Source of the DNA: Anaerolineales bacterium
GTDB lineage: Bacteria; Chloroflexota; Anaerolineae; Promineifilales; Promineifilaceae
Direction of reading: 5' to 3'
Assembly: GCA_020432595.1 (NCBI GenBank)
Contig: JAGQGA010000290.1
Location: 1 to 6,877 of the forward strand
Length of the DNA: 6,877 bases
This document shows, one piece after another, positions 1-5,247 of the stretch (its first letter is position 1; each line of letters opens with the position of its first letter). Under the pieces are notes generated by a model. That model did not search any database, was not told the origin of the DNA, and was given only the letters and a program-made list of their open reading frames with translations. The position numbers were made by a program, and so were the translations under genes.

Positions 1-232
1 GCTCCATCAGCGCCAGCGACACCGTATCTAATCCCGCTCCGCCTAGCTCCTCCGGCATGTTGGCGGCATAGAGGCCAAATTGCAGCGCTTTGTCCCGAAT
101 TTGCCTTTGCAGTTCTGGCCGCACTCCATCCTCGCGCTCAACTTCTTCCTCATATGGCTGCAGCTCTTTTTCCACAAAAGTCCGCACCATCTCCACGATC
201 ATGCGTTGTTCATCAGTTAATTGCAGATTCAT
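1..232 (-). CDS. Acyl-CoA dehydrogenase, N-terminal part (cut by left edge)
   Basis: Translation on the minus strand from ATG at 232-230 gives 77 residues without a stop before the window ends. The start reads MNLQLTDEQRMIVEMVRTFV, followed by an acidic helix and the segment LYAANMPEELGGAGLD (about residues 56-71). This is the all-alpha N-terminal domain of the acyl-CoA dehydrogenase family: the LTDEQ opening and the PEExGGxGL turn are hallmarks. These are FAD flavoenzymes that oxidise acyl-CoA thioesters to 2-enoyl-CoA and pass electrons to ETF. The FAD-binding and catalytic-base regions lie outside the window, so the substrate cannot be read. The gene starts 17 bp after the Uma2 stop with no clear Shine-Dalgarno. 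Because BKACE and carnitine dehydrogenase lie upstream on the same strand, a betaine-type acyl-CoA (for example gamma-butyrobetainyl-CoA) is a possible substrate; that is inference only. Confidence 0.85.
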   Translation of the reverse strand, partial: MNLQLTDEQRMIVEMVRTFVEKELQPYEEEVEREDGVRPELQRQIRDKALQFGLYAANMPEELGGAGLDTVSLALME

Positions 233-249
233 ATTTTGTAATGGTAGGC

Positions 250-852
250 TCAAACAAAAAGGTCGCTAACTTTTGCAGCAAACGAAGGCAAAACTTCTGA
301 GTGAATCTGGTCATCAAGGCCAAACTGTTTGACAAGGGCATAAGCATGACCGCGTAAAACAAACGTCTCAACGGTTTGACCCTCAGGATCCACGATCCAG
401 TATTCAGCCACACCTGCCTCTGCATAGGCTTCATATTTAACGACCCGATCATGCCGCCAATTTGACGACAAAACCTCAATAATCAAGTCTGGAACACCTT
501 CAATTTTAGATTCAGCCACAATGTCCAGGTGCTCTTCTCGAATAAACAGCAAATCTGGCTGCACGGGGGTTGCCCAATCGCCCATGATAACTTCGATTGG
601 CGACACATAAACGCGGCCTTTTTCTTTCCCTGCCTGTAGCAGAGTCATGATGGCAAAAGCAAGATTGAGTATCAGCTGTTGGTGGATTGGTTTGGGCGCA
701 CCGGCCATATACAGATGCCCTTTAATGATCTCATAGCGGAATGAATCATCGGGTAATTGTTGATAATCATCATATGTCCATTCACCTTGACGTGGCGGCA
801 TTACGACAATTCGGGTTTCTGCTGAAGGTGCTTTAACTACTGGTAAAGCCAT
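250..852 (-). CDS. Uma2 family (DUF820) PD-(D/E)XK nuclease-like protein
   Basis: A 200-residue protein with the full Uma2 layout. An N-terminal WTYDDYQQLPDD segment (25-36) is followed by a RYEIIKGHLYMAGAP strand-turn (39-53), VQPDLLFI (97-104), PDLIIEVLSSNW (121-132), K139 in KYEAY, and EYWIVDPE (150-157). D100, D122 or E126, and K139 form the expected PD-(D/E)XK-type metal and catalytic set, so the fold appears intact. Uma2 proteins are abundant, often multicopy genes in Cyanobacteria and Chloroflexota; they are predicted endonucleases, but their biological role is not established. The ATG at 852 is supported by AGGAG with a 9-base spacer. The gene has its own promoter (896-925) and sits inside an otherwise catabolic gene string. 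It is visibly AT-richer than its neighbours and has no AACGGCCGTT copy, which suggests separate acquisition. Confidence 0.9.
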   Translation of the reverse strand: MALPVVKAPSAETRIVVMPPRQGEWTYDDYQQLPDDSFRYEIIKGHLYMAGAPKPIHQQLILNLAFAIMTLLQAGKEKGRVYVSPIEVIMGDWATPVQPDLLFIREEHLDIVAESKIEGVPDLIIEVLSSNWRHDRVVKYEAYAEAGVAEYWIVDPEGQTVETFVLRGHAYALVKQFGLDDQIHSEVLPSFAAKVSDLFV

Positions 853-895
853 TGGTTATTACTCCTGTAAACAGCAACGACCTGTTTTTGTCAAG

Positions 896-925
896 ATTAT
901 AGATCAAAGGATAAAAGCAATTCAA
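896..925 (-). promoter_or_regulatory. Predicted sigma70-type promoter of the Uma2 gene
   Basis: On the minus strand there is a perfect -10 hexamer TATAAT (complement of 896-901). A -35-like TTGAAT (complement of 920-925) lies upstream with an 18-bp spacer. Transcription would start about 40 bases before the Uma2 ATG, downstream of the carnitine dehydrogenase stop at 938. Uma2, and possibly the acyl-CoA dehydrogenase after it, can therefore be transcribed independently of the carnitine genes. A second TTGACA hexamer (complement of 889-894) has no convincing -10 partner. Confidence 0.5.
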
Positions 926-937
926 CTCGGCCAACCG

Positions 938-1912
938 TCATGATCCGTTTCTATTGCCAATGTGCCACAAACGGCTGCTGTCCAGCAGTTCTAGCATACG
1001 AATGAGCAAATCATCCCGCTCTGCTTCCAGTTCACGAATGGGAACCCCTTCGGTGAGCCGATCACAGCCGTCAATGACTTTTTGCGCCAGTTCGTCCGTC
1101 AGTTCAGGCGGCTGCAAAAATGTCCAGGGGGCTTGGAGCGAGGGGCCAAATTGGTGGATGAGGTGCGCCATCCCCCCTTCGCCGCCGCCCAAGTGCAGCA
1201 CCGTCAGCGGCCCCATCATCGCCCAGCGGATGCCGGGGCCGTAGCGCACAGCCATGTCAATCTCTTCGACGGTTGCCATGTCGTTGTCAATCATGTGCAA
1301 AATTTCGCGCCACACCGCTTCCATGATGCGGTCGGCGACAAAGCCCGGCACTTCTTTGGTTAATTTCAACGGCTGTTTGCCCGTGACACGGTAAAAATCC
1401 ACTGCCCACTGGTGGGCTTCGGGGCTGGTGCGGGGGCTGGCAACCACTTCGACAACGGGCATGAGGTAGGGCGGGTTGAAGGGGTGGGCGACAGTGCAGC
1501 GTTCGGGGTGTTGGCACTCCACGTCCATCTCGCTCATCAGATAGCCGGAGGTGGAACTGGCGATGATGGTATCGGGTGGGCAGGCGGCATCAATGGCCTT
1601 GAGGGAGGCGATTTTGATGGGGAGCCGTTCGGGGGTGTTCTCCTGAACAAATTGGGCATCGGCGACGGCTTCTTCTAGGGTGGCGCAAAAGGTGAGGTTG
1701 TCGGGGGAGGCGTTGGGGTGGAGGCCGAGGCGGGTGAGGGTGGGCCAAACGGCCGTTAATCTCTCCCGCACCTTCTCCTCCGCATCACTCGCCGGATCCC
1801 ACGCCCGCACCTGCATCCCCTGCCGCAAAAAGTGGGCAATCCAGCCGCTGCCAATCACCCCCGTGCCAATCACGGCCACCCGTTCTACGTTAGATGGTGC
1901 TACTCTGCTCAT
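938..1912 (-). CDS. lcdH: L-carnitine dehydrogenase (3-hydroxyacyl-CoA dehydrogenase family)
   Basis: A 324-residue NAD-dependent dehydrogenase expected to oxidise L-carnitine to 3-dehydrocarnitine in the cytoplasm. The Rossmann motif GTGVIG is at 16-21, with acidic D39 (AWDPA) for the NAD ribose. SSTSG is at 119-123 and HPFNPP at 143-148. The catalytic pair H143/E155 has the 12-residue spacing of human HAD H158/E170. The segment PGFVADR (190-196) carries Asp where beta-oxidation HADs have Asn, and with the following EAVWREILHM, GIRWAMMG and PWTFLQPPELTD segments it matches free-carnitine dehydrogenases (lcdH, also called cdhA) rather than 3-hydroxybutyryl-CoA dehydrogenases. Length fits the unfused single-domain form; the C-terminal thioesterase fusion known in some rhizobia is absent. 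The ATG shares one base with the BKACE stop (TAATG), implying translational coupling. The neighbour supplies the next pathway step. A related beta-hydroxy acid substrate cannot be excluded. Confidence 0.85.
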   Translation of the reverse strand: MSRVAPSNVERVAVIGTGVIGSGWIAHFLRQGMQVRAWDPASDAEEKVRERLTAVWPTLTRLGLHPNASPDNLTFCATLEEAVADAQFVQENTPERLPIKIASLKAIDAACPPDTIIASSTSGYLMSEMDVECQHPERCTVAHPFNPPYLMPVVEVVASPRTSPEAHQWAVDFYRVTGKQPLKLTKEVPGFVADRIMEAVWREILHMIDNDMATVEEIDMAVRYGPGIRWAMMGPLTVLHLGGGEGGMAHLIHQFGPSLQAPWTFLQPPELTDELAQKVIDGCDRLTEGVPIRELEAERDDLLIRMLELLDSSRLWHIGNRNGS

Positions 1913-2844
1913 TAGAACTTCACCTGGCTGCTGCCCTTTAGCCCAAACCGCTGCCGCGCTTCGGCCGGCGTTGCCACGTCCAGCGACAACTCATTAAAAA
2001 TACGGCGTGCTTTTTCCACATACTGCGCGTTCGACTCCGCCAACTGCCCCTTGCCAATGTAGAGATTATCCTCCATCCCCACGCGCACATTGCACCCCAT
2101 CAGCGCTCCCACGGTGATCAAATCAAACTGATAACGGCCGCCACCCAAAATAGATAGCTCCAAATCATCCCCCAGCAGCCGCTGCGCCGTGCGAATCATA
2201 AAGACCACGTTGTCAATATCTGGCCCAATACCGCCCAGCGTGTTCATCACCATCTGCACCATAATCGGCCCCTGCACCAGCCCCATGCTGGCATAATAGG
2301 CCAGGGTGTAAAGATGCCCCACGTCATACGCTTCAAACTCCAGCCGCGTGCCGGTTTCGTTTTGCAAAAATTTGAGCATGTACTCAATGTCGGCAAAGCT
2401 GCTGGCAAACGGTTCCGTGCGCGTGGATTCCAAAAACGGCTCTTCCCAATCAAAACGCCAGTTGCCCTGGTATTTGGGAATCATGGGAAAGCCGCCGTAG
2501 TTCATGGTGCCAAGGTTGCAGGAGCAAAGCTCTGGCTGCAAGACGCGCACCACATTGAGCCGTTCGTCAATCGTTTGCCCCGTCGCCCCGCCAGTAGTCA
2601 TATTGATAACAGCATCGGTTTCGGCTTTGATCCCAGCCGCATATTCGCGGAACACCTCAGGGTCAGATGTAGGGCTGCCATCGTGGGCGTTGCGCCCGTG
2701 GATGTGGATGATGGCGGCTCCGGCTTTGACAGCAGCGATGGAATCGGCAATGAGATGGTCAGGTTTGTAGGGTAAATGGGGGTTCATGGTGGGGGTGAAG
2801 CTGGCACCCGTCACGGCGGCGGTCACAATTACTTTCTTAGCCAC
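1912..2844 (-). CDS. Beta-keto acid cleavage enzyme (BKACE, DUF849), probably 3-dehydrocarnitine-cleaving
   Basis: A 310-residue TIM-barrel enzyme of the DUF849/BKACE family, which includes 3-keto-5-aminohexanoate cleavage enzyme (Kce). These Zn enzymes condense a beta-keto acid with acetyl-CoA to give acetoacetate and a new CoA thioester. Visible elements are an N-terminal VIVTAAVTGA strand, the metal motif H47-I-H49 in IIHIHGRNAHDG, NMTTGG (81-86), LEFEAYDVGHLY (168-179), and R254/E258-D259 in NVRVGMEDN. R254 and E258 have the same 4-residue spacing as R226 and E230 of Kce. Next to carnitine dehydrogenase, the likely substrate is 3-dehydrocarnitine, giving betainyl-CoA and acetoacetate (the role called CdhC in Pseudomonas). 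A lysine-fermentation Kce role is less likely because no other genes of that pathway are nearby. Translation starts at GTG (2844), five bases after a strong GGAGG (complement of 2850-2854). It is the first gene of the minus-strand transcript. Confidence 0.87.
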   Translation of the reverse strand: MAKKVIVTAAVTGASFTPTMNPHLPYKPDHLIADSIAAVKAGAAIIHIHGRNAHDGSPTSDPEVFREYAAGIKAETDAVINMTTGGATGQTIDERLNVVRVLQPELCSCNLGTMNYGGFPMIPKYQGNWRFDWEEPFLESTRTEPFASSFADIEYMLKFLQNETGTRLEFEAYDVGHLYTLAYYASMGLVQGPIMVQMVMNTLGGIGPDIDNVVFMIRTAQRLLGDDLELSILGGGRYQFDLITVGALMGCNVRVGMEDNLYIGKGQLAESNAQYVEKARRIFNELSLDVATPAEARQRFGLKGSSQVKF

Positions 2845-2863
2845 AGTTTCCTCCAGCAGTGGC

Positions 2864-2879
2864 GCTAACGGCCGTTAGC
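2864..2879. repeat. 16-bp perfect palindrome with an AACGGCCGTT core, in the BKACE leader
   Basis: GCTAACGGCCGTTAGC reads identically on both strands. It lies between the predicted BKACE transcription start (about 2953) and its ribosome binding site (2850-2854). It is the only intergenic copy of the AACGGCCGTT element in the window and has the longest symmetric extension. In the RNA it could form an 8-bp self-complementary structure, more likely intermolecular or cruciform-like because it has no loop; as DNA it could bind a dimeric protein. No T-run follows, so it is not an intrinsic terminator. Confidence 0.7.
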
Positions 2880-2911
2880 AGCTCAATAACAGACAACACC
2901 AATTTTTGCTT

Positions 2912-2950
2912 TTGTTCCGCCATGTGGAACAATCCCATCATAAGGAACAA
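2912..2950. promoter_or_regulatory. Candidate repressor operator with three GGAACAA half-sites
   Basis: An inverted repeat TTGTTCC (2912-2918), seven-base gap, GGAACAA (2926-2932), is followed by a third copy GGAACAA (2944-2950) in direct orientation, 18 bp from the second. The cluster lies just downstream of the predicted BKACE transcription start, at roughly +3 to +41, where a bound repressor would block the carnitine transcript. No regulator gene is in the window, so the binding protein cannot be named. The repeats are read directly; operator function is inferred. Confidence 0.45.
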
Positions 2951-2959
2951 AGTGGCAAA

Positions 2960-2988
2960 ATGCTAACACAACGGCCAAACAGTGTCAA
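2960..2988 (-). promoter_or_regulatory. Predicted sigma70-type promoter for the BKACE-carnitine dehydrogenase operon
   Basis: On the minus strand a perfect -35 TTGACA (complement of 2983-2988) is followed after 17 bp by TAGCAT (complement of 2960-2965), which matches four of six -10 positions including the key first, second and last bases. The start would be near 2953, giving a leader of about 109 bases to the GTG at 2844. That leader carries the half-site cluster and the 16-bp palindrome. Confidence 0.55.
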
Positions 2989-3036
2989 ACAACATAGATT
3001 GACCTATATCATTGTCAGTCATTGTCCCAGGCGCGG

Positions 3037-3057
3037 CCACAAAATTGTGGATAGAAT
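3037..3057 (+). promoter_or_regulatory. Inverted repeat and -10-like element immediately before azlC
   Basis: CCACAA-AA-TTGTGG (3037-3050) is a 6-bp inverted repeat with a two-base centre, directly followed by TAGAAT (3052-3057), five of six matches to a -10 hexamer. Its downstream edge is six bases before the azlC ATG, the geometry seen for leaderless transcripts. No good -35 lies at 17 bp, so activation by a factor bound at the inverted repeat, or an upstream promoter (for example GTGTCA at 2982-2987, 17 bp, TATATC at 3005-3010), are alternatives. The repeat could also be the operator of an Lrp-type regulator; this is speculative. Confidence 0.3.
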
Positions 3058-3063
3058 GGAGCG

Positions 3064-3849
3064 ATGATCACAACAGCGAGAAGCGAATTTTGGGCTGGCG
3101 TTCGCGCCGAGCTGCCCATTTTAGTGGGCGTGGTTCCCTTTGGCATGATTTATGGCGTGCTGGCACTAGCGGCCGGCCTGCCGCCGCTGCTGGCACAAGC
3201 GATGTCGGCCATTGTCTTTGCCGGGTCGGCGCAATTTATTGGCGTGCAGTTAATGGCCGCAGGCACACCCCTCGCCATCCTGTGGATAACCACCTTTGTG
3301 GTCAACATCCGTCATATGCTTTACAGTGCTTCAGTCGCCCCTTATACGCGCCACCTATCGCGCCCTTGGAGGTGGTTCCTAGCCTACTTGCTAACCGATG
3401 AGGCGTTTGTGGTAGCAATTTTGCATTATGAGAAACGAAGCACCGATGCACCTGATAACCCGAAAATTCAGGTGTATCAGGAAAATCTGCGTCCTATTTC
3501 TTACAAGCACTACTACTTGTTAGGGGCGGGGCTGGCGTTGTGGACATGCTGGCAACTGTCAACGGCCGTTGGCATCTTCTTAGGCACTCAGGTTCCTCCC
3601 AGTTGGTCGCTCGACTTCACGCTGGCACTCACGTTCATTGGCATGGTCGTGCCGCTGCTAAAAAACCGCCCCGCTGCTGCTGCGGCACTCACGGCAGGCA
3701 TTGTTGCCGTTGCCACGCACCAGCTACCATACAAGTTAAGCCTGATTATTGCTGCGTTGGCTGGCATTGCTATGGGTGTTTGGCTGGACAACCAAACAGC
3801 CTCCCCACTCCCCACTCCCTACTCCCTACAGCAGGAGAAAACCCCATGA
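3064..3849 (+). CDS. azlC: AzlC family branched-chain amino acid exporter, large subunit
   Basis: A 261-residue inner-membrane protein, large subunit of the two-component AzlCD (LIV-E; YgaZH/BrnFE) exporter, which with AzlD exports branched-chain amino acids and their toxic analogues. The N-terminal SEFWAGVRAELPILVGVVPFG segment, FAGSAQF (52-58) and NIRHMLYSAS (81-90) are family hallmarks, followed by several hydrophobic helices up to about residue 243. The start at 3064 is fixed by an in-frame TAG at 3052 and by family alignment. GGAG lies only two bases before the ATG, too close for a normal ribosome binding site, so the message may be leaderless. The last 16 residues (SPLPTPYS region) are low-complexity and encoded by heptamer repeats, an addition to the normal C-terminus. 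It overlaps azlD by four bases (ATGA). Confidence 0.92.
   Translation: MITTARSEFWAGVRAELPILVGVVPFGMIYGVLALAAGLPPLLAQAMSAIVFAGSAQFIGVQLMAAGTPLAILWITTFVVNIRHMLYSASVAPYTRHLSRPWRWFLAYLLTDEAFVVAILHYEKRSTDAPDNPKIQVYQENLRPISYKHYYLLGAGLALWTCWQLSTAVGIFLGTQVPPSWSLDFTLALTFIGMVVPLLKNRPAAAAALTAGIVAVATHQLPYKLSLIIAALAGIAMGVWLDNQTASPLPTPYSLQQEKTP
3801..3827. repeat. Heptanucleotide tandem repeat ACTCCCY at the 3' end of azlC
   Basis: Three full units ACTCCCC, ACTCCCT, ACTCCCT (3807-3827) follow a partial unit CTCCCC (3801-3806). It resembles the degenerate 7-bp short tandem repeats (STRR) known from filamentous cyanobacteria. Because 7 is not a multiple of 3, each unit shifts the frame, so the array determines where azlC ends. 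It stops five bases before the AGGAG (3833-3837) that serves azlD. Confidence 0.7.
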
Positions 3850-4151
3850 TACTTTGGCTCACCATCATCGGCATGGGCATCATTACCTATGCCATTCGCT
3901 TGTCGCTGCTGGGGCTGTGGGAACAGGTGGAATTAACGGCCGTTACCCACCGCGCCCTCAAATTTGTCCCCATCGCCGTCCTTTCAGCCATCATTGTGCC
4001 GGAAATGGTGCTGCCGGGGGGAACGTTGGATTTGTCGCTGGGAAACGGCCGTTTAATCGCCGGTCTCATCGCTATTGCCGTGGCTTGGAAAAGCAAAAAC
4101 GCCCTTTGGCCCGTTGCCATTGGCATGATCGTCCTCTGGTTGCTACCATAA
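3846..4151 (+). CDS. azlD: AzlD family branched-chain amino acid exporter, small subunit
   Basis: A 101-residue, strongly hydrophobic protein of normal AzlD length, the small membrane partner of AzlC. The N-terminal helix LTIIGMGIITYAIR is typical of AzlD, followed by a polar stretch, FVPIAVLSAIIVPEMVL, GRLIAGLIAIAVAW and VAIGMIVLWLLP, giving three to four membrane segments. The same frame is open upstream to 3540, but the real start is the ATG at 3846: it has AGGAG eight bases before it, overlaps the azlC stop as ATGA, and begins the conserved sequence. It contains two AACGGCCGTT copies (3935 and 4044), read as LTAV and NGRL, showing that the element is tolerated inside a small essential-fold membrane protein. 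Confidence 0.92.
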   Translation: MILWLTIIGMGIITYAIRLSLLGLWEQVELTAVTHRALKFVPIAVLSAIIVPEMVLPGGTLDLSLGNGRLIAGLIAIAVAWKSKNALWPVAIGMIVLWLLP

Positions 4152-4155
4152 GCAG

Positions 4156-5145
4156 ATGAAATTTTTGCTGCGCGTCAACGGCATAGATGCCCCATTGATG
4201 AGGAAGTTGGGCTGTACCTGCGGGCGCTGCCAGGACAAACGGCGGCAGGCCAATGTCTCGGTATCGCTCTACGGGTTAGATGATGGGGGGCAAACGGCCG
4301 TTCACATCCTTTTCGACATTGGTGCCGGTGTAGCCGACAGCCTCTACGACACCCCTTACCTGGCGGGTTCCCAGGCTCGGCTCGACTGGCTTTGCCTCAC
4401 CCATTGGCACCCCGACCACACCATCGAGATGAATCGGCTCCTTGCCTCTCACCGCTCTGTCAAGCAGCAGGAAACAGGACACCCCGCCGGGCGCATTCCG
4501 CTGTGGTGCCGCCGCGCCACGGCGCTATGGCTGCAAAAAGAGCATTCCTTTGATTGGCAGCATTTACTACAGCCACACGTGTCGGACGAAAATCACCCAC
4601 CCGGCACCCTGCTGGCACCGCTGCCGCTGCCGGCCGACTGGCATATCACCCTCACCCCTGTCACCGTTTCCCACTACACCGCCGACCTGCACCCAGACAA
4701 ACACAACGAACTGGTCTATGGCTGCGCGGGTTTTGTGGTGCAAACGGCCGTTTCCAAAGCCGTCCTCCTCTGGGATATAGACAGCAGCAATGAGTGGCTC
4801 ATCAATCCGGCCAATGAACAGGAAAAAACGGCCGTTTCCCGCCTCAGCCACGCCGATTACCTGTTCATAGACACCAGCTTTTGGCACGCCAAGCCCAAGC
4901 GAACCACCCACCCCTCGTTTGAGAATGTGTGCCGCATTGCCCGCCGCCTGCAGCCGCGCCACACGCTGCTCATGCACCTCAGCGGCCACCCGGATGGGAT
5001 GGGCAAGGGAGCGTGGGGATGGACAAACGGCCGTTGGCAGGACGAAGCCCAAGCCACCTGGCAAACCGACCAACTCCCCGGCACCGTTGCCGTGCCCAAT
5101 ATTGGCGACGAATTCGCTTTGGCACAACCTGTGCCTGGCACATAA
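4156..5145 (+). CDS. PhnP-like metallo-beta-lactamase-fold hydrolase (phosphodiesterase type)
   Basis: A 329-residue cytoplasmic metallohydrolase with no signal peptide. The di-metal site is visible: H83-W-H85-P-D87-H88, then H173 (VSHY) as the likely motif-3 ligand, D207 (LLWDID) as the bridging Asp, and H274 (LLMHLSGH) as the motif-5 ligand. The N-terminal G19-C20-T-C22-x-x-C25 matches the three-cysteine structural zinc site of PhnP (C21, C23, C26), whose fourth ligand is a C-terminal His; H278 could play that part. PhnP hydrolyses cyclic phosphodiesters in C-P lyase pathways, and relatives such as PqqB share the fold. No phosphonate or PQQ gene is nearby and the protein is longer than PhnP (about 250), so the substrate is unknown. 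It starts four bases after azlD with no clear Shine-Dalgarno, which suggests coupled translation. It holds four AACGGCCGTT copies. Confidence 0.8.
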   Translation: MKFLLRVNGIDAPLMRKLGCTCGRCQDKRRQANVSVSLYGLDDGGQTAVHILFDIGAGVADSLYDTPYLAGSQARLDWLCLTHWHPDHTIEMNRLLASHRSVKQQETGHPAGRIPLWCRRATALWLQKEHSFDWQHLLQPHVSDENHPPGTLLAPLPLPADWHITLTPVTVSHYTADLHPDKHNELVYGCAGFVVQTAVSKAVLLWDIDSSNEWLINPANEQEKTAVSRLSHADYLFIDTSFWHAKPKRTTHPSFENVCRIARRLQPRHTLLMHLSGHPDGMGKGAWGWTNGRWQDEAQATWQTDQLPGTVAVPNIGDEFALAQPVPGT

Positions 5146-5179
5146 AACAACCTATTTCCAATAGAGGTCACACTTTGAT

Positions 5180-5220
5180 GCGTGGTGCGTGGCGCGTGCC
5201 AAACGCACCACGCACCACGC
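5180..5220. repeat. 41-bp inverted repeat built from heptamers, between convergent genes
   Basis: Perfect 13-bp arms GCGTGGTGCGTGG (5180-5192) and CCACGCACCACGC (5208-5220) enclose a 15-base loop that can itself pair (GCGT with ACGC). The left side consists of 7-bp units (GCGTGGT, GCGTGGC, GCGTGCC) and the right side of their complements. It lies between the hydrolase stop (5145) and the stop of the propeller gene (5248), so it probably ends transcription from both sides or serves as a 3' stability hairpin. No T-run follows on either strand, so it is not a canonical rho-independent terminator. Confidence 0.7.
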
Positions 5221-5247
5221 CCACATTTCCATCAAAAATCCATTCCC

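Noticed and set aside
213..479. An 88-codon minus-strand open frame overlapping both Uma2 and the acyl-CoA dehydrogenase start
   Set aside because: It is out of frame with both recognised proteins and shows no family features.
869..887. Inverted repeat AAACAG-N7-CTGTTT with a T-run, as a terminator
   Set aside because: The T-run follows on the plus strand, where no gene ends; on the minus strand it lies in the Uma2 leader. Arms are only six AT-rich base pairs.
2314..2775. A 153-codon plus-strand open frame opposite BKACE
   Set aside because: The opposite strand encodes the conserved metal motif and the family core; no domain or good ribosome binding site supports this one.
3540..3845. Extension of AzlD upstream to an ATG at 3540
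   Set aside because: The extension overlaps conserved AzlC sequence and is His/Arg/Cys-rich with no family similarity; the ATG at 3846 has AGGAG at the right distance.
4567..5127. A 186-codon open frame on the minus strand inside the hydrolase gene
   Set aside because: It lies wholly opposite a gene with clear metal-binding motifs, has no recognisable domain, and is explained by high-GC antisense openness.
5180..5220. CRISPR-like or transposon-end interpretation of the heptamer repeat
   Set aside because: There are no repeat-spacer units, no transposase and no flanking target duplication; the structure is a single mirrored array.
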